Source: Pseudomonas sp. MUP55
GTDB lineage: Bacteria > Pseudomonadota > Gammaproteobacteria > Pseudomonadales > Pseudomonadaceae
Length of the DNA: 64,000 nt
Assembly (NCBI RefSeq): GCF_034043515.1
Contig: NZ_CP138214.1
Span: 3,286,001 to 3,350,000 of the forward strand
Direction of reading: 5' to 3'
The notes beneath the pieces are model-generated. The model worked only from the letters and a program-made list of their open reading frames with translations. It did not search any database and had not been told where the DNA came from. A program made the position numbers and the translations under genes. Positions within the stretch are counted from its first letter, which is position 1. Every line of letters starts with the position of its first letter. Shown one piece after another: positions 54,221 through 63,809 of this stretch.

Positions 54221-54406
54221 ATGAACACTTATGCCCCAGCCCGCCCTGCCCAGACCCTCTACGTCAATATCCGTCGTGACGAACTTACCCAGCTCAAGCA
54301 GGAGCGCGAACAGTTGCAGGCGCAAGTCGAACACCTGCAACAGCAGCTCATCGCGCTGCACGCCCCGGCACTACCAGAACTTCAGGCCCGCACCGCGCTT
54401 AACTGA
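54221..54406 (+). CDS. Small coiled-coil protein (DUF6026-like)
   Basis: A 61-residue protein (MNTYAPARPAQTLYVNIRRDELTQLKQ...) whose second half is a heptad-rich coiled coil (about 20-50). The opening resembles a small pseudomonad family I remember as DUF6026, of unknown function. CGAGGTGCTTC upstream provides the ribosome site (GAGG). Its last 36 bases overlap the 3' end of the convergent giant toxin-like gene. Confidence 0.65.
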   Translation: MNTYAPARPAQTLYVNIRRDELTQLKQEREQLQAQVEHLQQQLIALHAPALPELQARTALN

Positions 54407-57400
54407 GGCGTCCACGCCAAAGAACAACGTTTCGGCCAGCGCAGCATTGACCTGCGCCCGATGCACTGCCAGGTATTGCCCTTCACTTTGCCCCGACCCC
54501 ATCACGTAGCTGTTGAAGCGCTGCGCAGGCAGCTTCAGGTGCCCGGCCGTAAACTCCGCAAGGGGCGCCTTCTCGCTGCGGTAGTGAAAATGCGCGTAAG
54601 CCAGGGGCTGCTTGCGCCGATCAAGAATCACGTATTCCTGTAAATAGTCATCCGGGCGACTGAGCCTGACCCTGCCCTCGATCTTCAGGATCTGCACTTC
54701 GCCCTGCGCCTTGAGGTAGTCGATACGATTGGCCTCGGGCGGGTTGCGCTTGATCACGTCGATCCTGATCAAGCGGCCTTGCTCGCGCAAGGTAGCGCCA
54801 GCCTCGGCGAGGTCGGACAGCACCTGGGTCTTGCCGGGGTCGCGCTGGGCAATTTTTCCCCGCAGGGCCTCCAACTGCCGCGCCCGATCACACAGCACCG
54901 CCTCCAGGCCGATGGGTGAGTTGGAAGTCTGCGCATCGTTCCACGCCGCACGGATTTGCCTGGGCTGCTCTTCCAGCAGAACGCGAGCATCCTTGAGCAG
55001 GCGCTTGAGGCTACGCTCGGGGGGCGGCGGCGCCGGTTGCGGGTCGACCTCTTCCCAAAGGTCTTTTTCCGGACTTTGCCGATAGCTGGCCACTGGCACG
55101 TTGTCGACCGGGTCCACCACATCGACAATTTCGTCCGGCTCCTGCGGCGTGCGCGCGCGCGCCACCCCCACCAGGATGCGTTTGTCGCGGGTTCGTACCA
55201 TGCGCCTTCGGCTGCCGGCTGTGGCTTGGGGCTGCGGCACGGATAAGGGTTCCGGCACCGCCTCGGATTGCCGGGCCTGGTCGCGCAACAGCAGGGCCAG
55301 TGAATGCTCGGCCTCGCCGCGAAGCGCCTCGACCAGGCTGACCAGGCGCGCGGTGTAATGGCTGTTAAGCAACTCGCTCAGCGTCTGTTGATACAGGCGC
55401 AGACTGCCCAGGACTTGTGTGTAATTGCCCACCACGTCACCGAGCGCCTGAACCCGCTCCTCGACGGTCATGAAACCGGGTTCCTGCAAGGCCCGATGCG
55501 AACGAACCGTCCAAGTCGCCCTATCAGTGACATCCTTGAGTACGATGAAGTCGTAAAACTCGGCCTCCACCGGCGCACGCTTGAGCAGCAGCCCCTGCAG
55601 GGTCGACACCTGATGGACTTTCCAGTCCATCGGCGAAAGCCGGCGTTGCACCGTTTCATCGGGCGAGCCGACCTGCGGCGCGTAACCAGGCGCCGCTTGC
55701 AGTTCAGTGTCGAAAGCCTGCTCCAGGCTGCCCAGGTCTATCAATTGCTGATTGAACTCGGCCATTTGGCTCAGATAACCCACGGTGTTGTCGTGGGCTT
55801 GCTGGCTTGTGTTCGGGTCGTCGGACTCCAACTGCGCGCCCCAGGCGTCAAGGGTTTCACGTGCCGGCGTCGCGGCCTTGCGCGCCAGCACCAGCAGCGC
55901 GGCGCGCTCTTGCAACGTATGGACAATGTTCTGCAGTTGCTCGATCAGCTCCGTCTCGAAACCCGGCAGCGGTCTGTTGGCGTTGCGTATCTTGAGGGTT
56001 TCCAGCCGCTGGATCTGGCACTGATTCTGTTCGCGCAATGCGGCCTGATAGCGCTGGTCGATACTGCGCCGCAGCGCATCGTTGAATTTTTCCCGCTCGG
56101 TCCTGTGCACGCGTACGTAGTAGTCATACTCCTTGCCTGCTGTCTCATCTGCCATCACCTGCGCCCGGGTCTGTTGCTCATAGCGCTGCTTGAAATCCGC
56201 CTCTCTGGCCAGAATCTGCGCACGCCGCTGCGCACCGCTTGGCTTGGGCATGCCCCCGGCCAGGCGCAAACGCAGGTCAAATTGCCACCCACCTGCCGCG
56301 TCACGCTTGAGCCAGGGGCCAAAGCGTCCCGGCTGCCGAGGGTCGGCCACACGAAAACCCTCGGGGGCTTCCATCACGGGGTACAACCCGCCACGAATGA
56401 GCGCGTGCAACGTAAACCGGTCACCGCCGGTGGGCACCCTGATCAAGCCTTTGCGCGCGCCCTGGGTTTCGATATTTCGCTCGGTCACCGGCCAGGGCTG
56501 CCGCCCCTGACGCCACTTGTAGCTGTCCAGCAACGTCTGCTGTGCCGGCGATAGTTCGCCCGCGCTGTGCCAGCCGGCATCCATCGCCAGCAGGTCGGCC
56601 CTGCCCTGACGCCGCAATTGGCGCAGGGAAGCTGCCTGCTCCACGTGTGCCGGCGGCCGGGTCGTAGCCGGCCCGACATCAGTCAACCCGATGCGCTCGT
56701 CCAGTCCGACCGCTGGATACAGCAGGATCTGCACCAGGCTGGCCAGGGCGTCGACAATAGCCGCGGCGCGACGTTCGTCGTCCGCATCCTCGGGCATGGT
56801 GATCAGCGTCCTGGCACTGAGCAGGCTCTGGTACAACCATCCCACGGTCGCCAAAGGCCCGCGCATCAAGGGCAGGAACACGTTGAACAGCTGCCACAGG
56901 TCATTGCGAAAGGCTGCCCAGCGCTGTTCTTCGTTGGAGCGGCTTTGTGCCTCGGCGCGCCTCACCAGGGCCTGCGCATTGGTGGTGAATACATGGGCCA
57001 GGAAATCCCCGGGTACTTGCTGATCGCTGAGCAACGCGGGTGCAGGCACCTCGACAGGTGCAAACTCCCCGCCTCGGCCCTGGCGCTGAATATGGGGCTG
57101 AAGAAAACCGCCCTTGCCCAGCACCGCCCGGCCCTGGGGATCGAGGCTGTTCAGCACCTCGGTTTGCAACGGGCCGACATGGGCGATGGCGTCGAGCAGC
57201 TCCTGGCGGCTGGCCCATTGTTGCAGCTGCGCATCCGAGCCGGGCCGGTAGAGCAGATGCGGTAGCAGGGCATTGTCCCGAGGGCCGATCACAAACATGT
57301 TTGCCGCCGGATAGCCGCGCCCGCCCGCGTGGGTCAAAAACGCGAGCGGACGCGCGACAATCTCGTGCCCGTCGACCTTGCGCGCCTCGACGCTCGCCTG

Positions 57401-59014
57401 CACCAGCGCTTGCACCCACTGCACGCCCTTGCGAGTCAGCCCCTGGCGCCGGCGCAGCAGGCACTCCAGAGCAACCAGGGGCAACTGCGCACGGGCTTGC
57501 CCGACAAACAGCGCCTGGCGCCGTTGCCGCTCAGCGGGATCGTCCAGCAAATTGCGCTTGAGCAGCGCCGGATAGTGCTTGCCGATGTCGACAGCAGGGA
57601 TCAGGCGCTTGACGTAGTCGATGGTCAGCCACCAATCGGGAATATAGCCGGGCTCAACGCGATTGGTGATGCTCACATGGGCATAGGACTCGGTGAAGGG
57701 GTTGTCCAGCGCCCATTGCGTCAACGTGCGCGAGGTGGACTGCGTCCAGCCGACCGTGCCGCCCTGGGTGCGGGTGAACGTCAGCATATAGTCATCCGGG
57801 TTAATCACTACTTCCTGGGGATGATCCCGAAGCATGCGCGCCTGCAGGGCTTTGCGGGCATAGACGTGAATGGGCTCCAGTCCGTCCAGGAAATTCGCGC
57901 CCTGCGCCTCGACCTGTGCAGCATGCACGGCATCCAGCAGCCGGCTTGCGTGCAGACGGTCGGCCGCGTCGGCACCCTGCAACCAGGCGGGCAATGCCTG
58001 TTCGGGCATTTCGCCGCGTGCCGGCGACGTCACAAACCAGGCCTGGGGCGCAGTCAACCGATGAAAGCGCTGCTTGTACCATTGCACATCGGGGAAATCC
58101 GACCAGCGTAGCGCCTGGAGGTCGCGCAGCTGTTTTTCCAGGAGCACCTGGGCCATGGCGTCGAACACGTCGTCTTGCGGTTCGCGCACCGCCCATTCCA
58201 CGCGTCGGCCTGTGTAGCGACGACTCATGTGCAGCGGCAACAGGTTGGCCAGATCCTCCAGGCCGTGCAGGCGCTGCAGGCCAGTGCCGGGGCTGTACAG
58301 GTAATAGGTCGACACCGTCGACGGGCGGCTTTCGAGCAGCAACACCACCAGCCACTCACCCACCCCGCCCTCCTCGCAGGCGTACACCTGATAGACCCGC
58401 AACACGCCCTCTCCCAAGCGCCGTTCACGCTCGGACTTGAGCGGATAAAACCGTCCAAGCAGCGTTCGGTACTCATCGGCAGACAACGGCGGCGCCTGCG
58501 GTCCGGACATCAGGCAGCGCCGCAGTTGCTCGGCGACGATTCGCCAGCGGGTAGACAGCAGATCCTGGCGCGGCGCCTGGCTCCAGTAATCGACCAGCCG
58601 CGCCTGGAACGCTTCGAGCAGCGACGGTGCGACCCGATTGACGAGCACTTCAAGCTCGTCCACCGACGGCGACGGCGTCACGGGCTTCCAGGAAGCGTCT
58701 CGCTGCCTGTCCAGCAAAACATCGGCATTGGCGCTCAGGTTCAGCAACGTTCCCTGCATGATCCGCTTCAATAACAGATCACCCAGGCTGAGCAATGGCC
58801 CGTAGGTCGCGGGCTGATCCTGATCGGCGGGCGCCAGGATACGAGCGAGTCGCAACCGGCGGACGTTCAGGGCAGAGGCCGGCCACTGATCATCCATTTC
58901 GCGCTGCAACACGGCCTCGGCCACTTCTTCGAGCCGAGGTCTATCGGCAAATACCTGGCCGAGGTAAGTGCGGGATTGGGTAACTTGATCAGACGTGGTG
59001 GACGTCGTGCTCAT
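54371..59014 (-). CDS. Giant DUF6543 (dermonecrotic toxin domain) protein
   Basis: A 1547-residue protein with no signal peptide. Residues about 330-560 show the DUF6543 pattern: LDGLEPIHVYARKALQARML, VINPDDYML, IPDWWLTIDYVKRLIPAVDIGKHYPALL and LLDDPAERQRR. It shares with the 1719-residue protein the modules ending LLYRP (about 600-640) and LYSPGTG (about 238-246), and the GPWLKRDAAGGWQFDL piece. A long helical, Gln-rich region fills about 980-1400; the C-terminus (RPDDYLQEYVILDRRKQPLAYAHFHY) may be a catalytic or binding domain I cannot name. ATG 59014 has AAGGAG 9 bases upstream. Probably a secreted toxin; no secretion or immunity gene is adjacent. Confidence 0.8.
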   Translation of the reverse strand: MSTTSTTSDQVTQSRTYLGQVFADRPRLEEVAEAVLQREMDDQWPASALNVRRLRLARILAPADQDQPATYGPLLSLGDLLLKRIMQGTLLNLSANADVLLDRQRDASWKPVTPSPSVDELEVLVNRVAPSLLEAFQARLVDYWSQAPRQDLLSTRWRIVAEQLRRCLMSGPQAPPLSADEYRTLLGRFYPLKSERERRLGEGVLRVYQVYACEEGGVGEWLVVLLLESRPSTVSTYYLYSPGTGLQRLHGLEDLANLLPLHMSRRYTGRRVEWAVREPQDDVFDAMAQVLLEKQLRDLQALRWSDFPDVQWYKQRFHRLTAPQAWFVTSPARGEMPEQALPAWLQGADAADRLHASRLLDAVHAAQVEAQGANFLDGLEPIHVYARKALQARMLRDHPQEVVINPDDYMLTFTRTQGGTVGWTQSTSRTLTQWALDNPFTESYAHVSITNRVEPGYIPDWWLTIDYVKRLIPAVDIGKHYPALLKRNLLDDPAERQRRQALFVGQARAQLPLVALECLLRRRQGLTRKGVQWVQALVQASVEARKVDGHEIVARPLAFLTHAGGRGYPAANMFVIGPRDNALLPHLLYRPGSDAQLQQWASRQELLDAIAHVGPLQTEVLNSLDPQGRAVLGKGGFLQPHIQRQGRGGEFAPVEVPAPALLSDQQVPGDFLAHVFTTNAQALVRRAEAQSRSNEEQRWAAFRNDLWQLFNVFLPLMRGPLATVGWLYQSLLSARTLITMPEDADDERRAAAIVDALASLVQILLYPAVGLDERIGLTDVGPATTRPPAHVEQAASLRQLRRQGRADLLAMDAGWHSAGELSPAQQTLLDSYKWRQGRQPWPVTERNIETQGARKGLIRVPTGGDRFTLHALIRGGLYPVMEAPEGFRVADPRQPGRFGPWLKRDAAGGWQFDLRLRLAGGMPKPSGAQRRAQILAREADFKQRYEQQTRAQVMADETAGKEYDYYVRVHRTEREKFNDALRRSIDQRYQAALREQNQCQIQRLETLKIRNANRPLPGFETELIEQLQNIVHTLQERAALLVLARKAATPARETLDAWGAQLESDDPNTSQQAHDNTVGYLSQMAEFNQQLIDLGSLEQAFDTELQAAPGYAPQVGSPDETVQRRLSPMDWKVHQVSTLQGLLLKRAPVEAEFYDFIVLKDVTDRATWTVRSHRALQEPGFMTVEERVQALGDVVGNYTQVLGSLRLYQQTLSELLNSHYTARLVSLVEALRGEAEHSLALLLRDQARQSEAVPEPLSVPQPQATAGSRRRMVRTRDKRILVGVARARTPQEPDEIVDVVDPVDNVPVASYRQSPEKDLWEEVDPQPAPPPPERSLKRLLKDARVLLEEQPRQIRAAWNDAQTSNSPIGLEAVLCDRARQLEALRGKIAQRDPGKTQVLSDLAEAGATLREQGRLIRIDVIKRNPPEANRIDYLKAQGEVQILKIEGRVRLSRPDDYLQEYVILDRRKQPLAYAHFHYRSEKAPLAEFTAGHLKLPAQRFNSYVMGSGQSEGQYLAVHRAQVNAALAETLFFGVDASVKRGAGLKFW

Positions 59015-59244
59015 CGCAAAGCGCTCCTTGGGCAAACCCCCACGCTAACCGCCATGCCCGTCAACGCTGCGGTAACCCCGTATGTGCGCGGGGCAGAAGA
59101 CATCCGTAAGCCGATTCTCACAAAACTTTCACACCGTTTTGTTGATACTCCGCGCCATTCAATGGCGCCCATCGCAACGTGAGGCGCCAGTTTCAGGGGC
59201 AGGTTCGCCCCGCAATTACCGTTTTCATCTGGTTGGAGCGCTGT

Positions 59245-60987
59245 ATGGCGATGTTTAAACGCAGCACTAAGTCTGCGAAAGGCTTTGATTGGGCCGGACT
59301 CGGCTGGTTATTCCTGTTTTTCTGGTATTTCTCGGGCATTACCCAACTGCTTATCCAACTGACCGGTACTTCCGGCTTCAGCGGGTTCCGCCAGGCCTTC
59401 TTCATGAGTGCGCTGTGGCTGGCGCCCATGCTGCTCTTCCCGCGCCAGACCCGCGTGCTTGCGGCGCTGATCGGCGTGGTGCTGTGGGCCTGCTCCATGG
59501 CCAGCCTGGGTTATTTCTTTATTTACCAGCAGGAATTTTCCCAGAGCGTCATCTTCATCATGTTCGAGTCGAACATTTCTGAAGCGGGCGAATACGCCAC
59601 CCAGTACTTTGCCTGGTGGATCGTGCTGGCCTTTATTGCCCACACCGCCTTTGCGATTTTCCTGTGGACACGCCTGCGTCCGGTGTACTTGCCTCGCGGC
59701 CAGTCGATCGTGGCGGCCATCGCCATCGTGCTGGCCGTGGTCGGCTACCCGCTGGTCAAGCAGATCGCCACAAGCGAAACCATGGAACTGGCCATCGACC
59801 GCTTCGAAACCCGCATCGAACCGGCCGTGCCATGGCAGATGATCGTCGCCTACCGCCGTTACACCGAACAGCTGGACAACATGCAAGGCATGCTCACCAG
59901 TGCCAGCCAGATCCCACCGTTGAAGAACCTCAAGGACAGCATGGCCGGCCAGCCGTCTACCCTGGTGCTGGTGATCGGCGAGTCCACCAACCGTCAACGC
60001 ATGAGCCTCTACGGCTACCCGCGCAACACCACGCCGGAACTGGACAAGCTGCGCGACCAGCTGGCGGTGTTCGATAACGTCATTACTCCGCGCCCCTACA
60101 CCATCGAAGCGCTGCAACAGGTACTGACCTTCGCCGACGAAGAAAACCCGGACCTGTACCTCAAGACGCCGTCCATCGTCAGCGTAATGAAGCAGGCCGG
60201 CTACAAGACCTTCTGGATCACCAACCAGCAGACCATGACCAAGCGCAACACCATGCTCACGACCTTTTCCGAACAGGCCGACGAACAGGTGTACCTGAAC
60301 AACAACCGTAACCAGAACGCCCGCCAGTACGACGGCGATGTCCTGGCCCCGTTTTCCAAGGCCCTGGCCGACACCGCCGAGCGCAAGTTCATCGTGGTGC
60401 ACTTGCTGGGCACCCACATGAGCTACCAGTACCGGTATCCGCAGACGTTCGACAAGTTCACCGATCGCCAGGGTGTACCGGCCGGCGTCAGCGATGCACA
60501 GCTGCCGACCTACAACAGCTATGACAATGCGGTGCTGTACAACGATTTCGTGGTCTCGAGCCTGATCAAGGACTACGCAAAGACTGACCCCAACGGCTTC
60601 CTGCTGTACCTGTCGGACCACGGCGAAGACGTGTTCGACTCTGCCGGCCACGACACCCTGGGCCGTAACGAAGGCAAGCCGACCGCGCCGATGTACACCA
60701 TTCCGTTCATGGCCTACGCCTCGCCCAAATGGCGCGAAAGCCACGATTGGAGCTTTGCCGGTGACCTGCAACGGCCTTACAGCAGTTCGCAGTTGATTCA
60801 CACCTGGGCGGACCTGGCAGGCTTGAGTTTCGATGAACTGGACCACAGCAAAAGCCTGGTCAGTGACAGCTTCAAGCCACGCCCCCTGCTGATCGGCAAC
60901 CCTTACGAGACCAAGCAGAAAGCCTTGATCGACTTCAGCCTGATCAAACCGAAGAAGGCCGACAGCACCGAGGTGGTGACTCAGTAG
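59245..60987 (+). CDS. cptA: Phosphoethanolamine transferase CptA
   Basis: A 580-residue inner-membrane enzyme, nearly collinear with E. coli CptA (577): five N-terminal helices, then a periplasmic sulfatase-fold domain. Glu246 and the nucleophile Thr248 (VIGESTNRQRMSLYGYPRNTT) and SDHGEDVF supply the metal site. CptA/EptC-type enzymes add phosphoethanolamine from phosphatidylethanolamine to the LPS core, affecting cationic-peptide resistance. ATG 59245 has GGAG 7 bases upstream; the frame upstream to 59179 has no ribosome site. Transcribed alone, divergent from the giant toxin gene. Confidence 0.92.
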   Translation: MAMFKRSTKSAKGFDWAGLGWLFLFFWYFSGITQLLIQLTGTSGFSGFRQAFFMSALWLAPMLLFPRQTRVLAALIGVVLWACSMASLGYFFIYQQEFSQSVIFIMFESNISEAGEYATQYFAWWIVLAFIAHTAFAIFLWTRLRPVYLPRGQSIVAAIAIVLAVVGYPLVKQIATSETMELAIDRFETRIEPAVPWQMIVAYRRYTEQLDNMQGMLTSASQIPPLKNLKDSMAGQPSTLVLVIGESTNRQRMSLYGYPRNTTPELDKLRDQLAVFDNVITPRPYTIEALQQVLTFADEENPDLYLKTPSIVSVMKQAGYKTFWITNQQTMTKRNTMLTTFSEQADEQVYLNNNRNQNARQYDGDVLAPFSKALADTAERKFIVVHLLGTHMSYQYRYPQTFDKFTDRQGVPAGVSDAQLPTYNSYDNAVLYNDFVVSSLIKDYAKTDPNGFLLYLSDHGEDVFDSAGHDTLGRNEGKPTAPMYTIPFMAYASPKWRESHDWSFAGDLQRPYSSSQLIHTWADLAGLSFDELDHSKSLVSDSFKPRPLLIGNPYETKQKALIDFSLIKPKKADSTEVVTQ

Positions 60988-61008
60988 GCCAGCGCCCTAC
61001 ATCATTAA

Positions 61009-61027
61009 GATACAAATCATTCTCGTT
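61009..61027. promoter_or_regulatory. Fur box upstream of the TonB receptor
   Basis: GATACAAATCATTCTCGTT matches most positions of the 19-base Fur consensus (GATAATGATAATCATTATC), with the AATCATTCTC core typical of pseudomonads. Iron-repressed expression of the receptor gene is expected. Confidence 0.7.
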
Positions 61028-61052
61028 TGAAGCTAAAGTTCCGCCCCTCCTT

Positions 61053-61098
61053 TCGTCTTTGAGCCATACCCGCCCGTTCCGGGTGGCCTCAAAGACGA
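61053..61098 (+). promoter_or_regulatory. Leader hairpin next to the receptor ribosome site
   Basis: TCGTCTTTGAG (61053-61063) and CTCAAAGACGA (61088-61098) form a perfect 11-bp stem, extended by a CCCG/CGGG inner pair. It ends two bases before the AAGGAG ribosome site and lies downstream of the Fur box, so it is in the mRNA leader. No T-run, so not a terminator. Confidence 0.62.
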
Positions 61099-61114
61099 CA
61101 AGGAGTTCGCCGCG

Positions 61115-63352
61115 ATGCTCGCGCCCGCTACCCGTTCCATCACCTTCACCCTTAGCCTGTTCAGCCTGGCGCTGAGCCCGCAATTGCTGGCCGAAACCGA
61201 CCCCGAACACGCCCCCGCCAACGCCCTTCAATTGGGTGCGACCCGTATCACCGCCGAAGGCCTGGGTGCGACTACCGAGGACACTGGCGCCTACACCACC
61301 GGTTCCATGAGCACCGCCACCCGCCTGAACCTGTCGATCAAGGACACCCCGCAATCGATCTCGGTGATCACGCGCCAGCAGATGGATGATTTCAATCTCA
61401 ACACCCTGACCGACGTGCTGCGCCAGACCACCGGCATCAACGTCCAGCACAATGATTCAGACCGCGTGTCCTATACATCCCGCGGCTACGGCATCAACAA
61501 CTTCCAGATCGACGGGATGCTCAACACCTTCGGCTACATGAAGTCCGACGCAGACACCATCATCTACGACCACATCGAAGTGGTTCGCGGCGCCACCGGC
61601 CTCACCACCGGCGCGGGCGACCCCTCGGCCACCGTCAACATGGTCCGCAAGCGCCCTACCGCCCAATGGCAGGCCAAAACCGGGATAAGCGGCGCCACCC
61701 ACGACAACTACTACAGCTACCTCGATGTGGGTGGCCCGCTGGCCTTCGACGGCAAACTGCGTGGGCGCAGCGTGCTGGCCTACCGTGACAGCCAGTCATT
61801 TCGCGACAACTACGCGCTGCAGCGGGCGGTGGGCTACGGCATTCTTGAGGGCGACCTTTCCGACGACACCGTGCTGGCCGTGGGCTTCGATTACCAGGAC
61901 AAACAGGTTCAGGGCACGTCCTGGGGCACCGTGCCCTACTGGAACAGCCAGGGCGGCAAGGCCGGGCTGTCGCGCTCCACCAATATGGCGGCGCACTGGA
62001 GTTCCTGGCCACTGACCGACAAAACCACCTTCGCCACCCTCGACCATCGGCTCGGCGGCGACTGGCACCTGAAGGCCGCCTACACCCACCGCCAGAGCGA
62101 TACCGACGGCAAGGTGTACTACGGCGGTGCGGGTTTCCCCAATGCCGACCGCAGCGGCATGACCGCCTGGGCCAGCCATATGCGCGGCACGTCGAGAATG
62201 GAAGCCCTCGACCTCAACCTGGCTGGCAGCTACGCGCTGCTGGGCCGCGAACACGCGCTGATGATGGGCTATGGCGAGGCGGCGCAACGGGACAGTTCGC
62301 CCTTCATGCGCAGCAACCTGCCCGCCGACTACTACGTCATCGAGGACTGGAAACACATGGGCGGCATCGGCAAGTTCAGCGATGACGTCACCGACCTCAA
62401 GGGCGAGCACAGCAAGAAACAACAGAAAGCCGGCTACCTGGCCACGCGACTGAGCCTGACTGATCGTCTGCACGCCGTACTCGGCAGTCGCTATGGCAGC
62501 TGGGAGCTGGAAAGTGCCACCCCCCAATACAATGCCGACGATCAACTGACCGCGTCCGGCAAGACCCGCCAGACCCATAACGATATGTGGACGCCCTACG
62601 CCGGGCTGCTCTACGACATCACCCCGCAGTACACCGTCTACGCGAGCTACACCGACATTTTCAAACCTCAGGAGGCGCGCGATGCCAACAGGAAATACCT
62701 GGAACCCGTGGTGGGCAGCAACTATGAGGTTGGGCTTAAGGGCAGCGTGCTGAACGAGCGCCTGAACCTGGCGGCTGCGTATTTCTGGAGCACCCAGGAC
62801 AATGTCGCCGAGCGCGATGACTCGGTGCCGCCAAACCCGGTCACCGGCGAGGAATATTACAAATCCGGCGGCAAGGGCAACAAGGTGAAGGGGTTCGAAT
62901 TGGAAGCAGCCGGGGAAATCACCCCGGACTGGAACCTGACCGCAGGCTACACCTACACCCACTCGGTGAACGGCGCAGGCACGCGCAACAACACCGGTCA
63001 GCCGTTGAACCTGCTGAAGGTGTCCAGCGCTTACCGACTGCCAGGCGCCTGGCGCAACCTTACCGTGGGTGGCGCGGTGAATTGGCAGAGCGACATCTAT
63101 GACTTCGGCAACCGGCCCACGGGAGCACGCAACAGCGAGGGCCGACTGATCACCACGCGGGAGCGAATCACCCAGCAGGGCTACACGGTGGTCAACCTGA
63201 TGTCGCGCTACCAGTTCGATGAACACGTTACGGCGTCGATTAACGTCAACAATCTATTTGATAAAAAGTATTACGAACGCGTTGGCTTTTATAACGGCGT
63301 GTATTGGGGCGATCCACGCTCGATCACGCTGGCGCTTGACTGGAAGCTATAA
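61115..63352 (+). CDS. TonB-dependent siderophore receptor (FhuE-like)
   Basis: A 745-residue outer-membrane receptor: signal peptide (about 1-26, ending LLA), a plug domain (STATRLNLSIKDTPQSISVI...VLRQTTGINVQ...RGYGINNFQIDGM), a 22-strand barrel with VGSNYEVGLKG, and the C-terminal ASINVNNLFDKKYYERVGF...ITLALDWKL. The pattern is that of the ferric-coprogen/rhodotorulic-acid (FhuE) and ferripyoverdine branch, used for foreign siderophores. There is no N-terminal secretin/signalling extension, so it is not a FecA-type transducer for the orphan FecR. A Fur box and a leader hairpin precede the ATG. Confidence 0.9.
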   Translation: MLAPATRSITFTLSLFSLALSPQLLAETDPEHAPANALQLGATRITAEGLGATTEDTGAYTTGSMSTATRLNLSIKDTPQSISVITRQQMDDFNLNTLTDVLRQTTGINVQHNDSDRVSYTSRGYGINNFQIDGMLNTFGYMKSDADTIIYDHIEVVRGATGLTTGAGDPSATVNMVRKRPTAQWQAKTGISGATHDNYYSYLDVGGPLAFDGKLRGRSVLAYRDSQSFRDNYALQRAVGYGILEGDLSDDTVLAVGFDYQDKQVQGTSWGTVPYWNSQGGKAGLSRSTNMAAHWSSWPLTDKTTFATLDHRLGGDWHLKAAYTHRQSDTDGKVYYGGAGFPNADRSGMTAWASHMRGTSRMEALDLNLAGSYALLGREHALMMGYGEAAQRDSSPFMRSNLPADYYVIEDWKHMGGIGKFSDDVTDLKGEHSKKQQKAGYLATRLSLTDRLHAVLGSRYGSWELESATPQYNADDQLTASGKTRQTHNDMWTPYAGLLYDITPQYTVYASYTDIFKPQEARDANRKYLEPVVGSNYEVGLKGSVLNERLNLAAAYFWSTQDNVAERDDSVPPNPVTGEEYYKSGGKGNKVKGFELEAAGEITPDWNLTAGYTYTHSVNGAGTRNNTGQPLNLLKVSSAYRLPGAWRNLTVGGAVNWQSDIYDFGNRPTGARNSEGRLITTRERITQQGYTVVNLMSRYQFDEHVTASINVNNLFDKKYYERVGFYNGVYWGDPRSITLALDWKL

Positions 63353-63362
63353 GCCCTGCCCC

Positions 63363-63390
63363 GCGAAGTTAACAAAAACGTTAACTTCGC
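63363..63390 (+). terminator. Hairpin after the TonB receptor gene
   Basis: GCGAAGTTAAC-AAAAAC-GTTAACTTCGC is a perfect 11-bp stem beginning 10 bases after the receptor stop. No T-run follows, so it may be a 3'-end stabiliser or Rho-assisted terminator. Confidence 0.6.
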
Positions 63391-63495
63391 AGCCCGATTC
63401 AGTTAATTCCCACTTAATAAGGTAACGCCATAGTCGCCCCATGATCTGATCAAGGAGTGACCGGACACCTATCACTCTTAATGGGGAATACCGCC

Positions 63496-63708
63496 ATGAA
63501 ACTTTCGACATTGATGCTTGCCAGCCTGATGACCATGACCTGCGCCGCTGCCTTCGCAGAAGGCGGTTCAGAGCGCTCCAAGGAGTTCTATAACAACTTC
63601 ACCTTTGTCCAGGAAAAAACCCACGGCAAGGCTGAACAGCAAGTTGCATCCGCCGATGGCAAACCGGTTAAAGCCACCACCGTCGATGCAGCCCAACCCA
63701 ACAGTTGA
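63496..63708 (+). CDS. Small exported protein of unknown function
   Basis: A 70-residue protein with a clear signal peptide (MKLSTLMLASLMTMTCAAAFA, cut after Ala21) and a hydrophilic mature part of about 49 residues without cysteines (EGGSERSKEFYNNF...). I do not recognise a family. ATG 63496 follows an ATGGGGAATACCGCC leader with GGGGAA; the open frame upstream to 63457 lacks a ribosome site and would bury the signal peptide. A strong terminator lies 62 bases downstream. Confidence 0.7.
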   Translation: MKLSTLMLASLMTMTCAAAFAEGGSERSKEFYNNFTFVQEKTHGKAEQQVASADGKPVKATTVDAAQPNS

Positions 63709-63770
63709 TTTAATGCTGAGTTAATCCGCAACACCCTCTGCCATTCCGCTCCTTTGGTAAAGGTTTATTG

Positions 63771-63797
63771 GGCGCCATTAAATGGCGCCTTTTTTTT
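63771..63797. terminator. Strong intrinsic terminator
   Basis: GGCGCCAT-TAA-ATGGCGCC (8-bp perfect stem, 3-base loop) is followed by eight T residues. It terminates the small exported gene; on the other strand only a few T residues follow, so it works mainly on the plus strand. Confidence 0.88.
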
Positions 63798-63809
63798 GCA
63801 CTTTTTTTA

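Noticed and set aside
37272..59014. Type VI secretion cargo assignment for the two giant proteins
   Set aside because: No VgrG, Hcp, PAAR, adaptor or immunity gene is visible in the window, so the export route cannot be claimed.
42560..63352. Pairing the orphan FecR with the TonB receptor at 61-63 kb
   Set aside because: The receptor has no N-terminal signalling domain and lies 18 kb away, so it is unlikely to signal through FecR.
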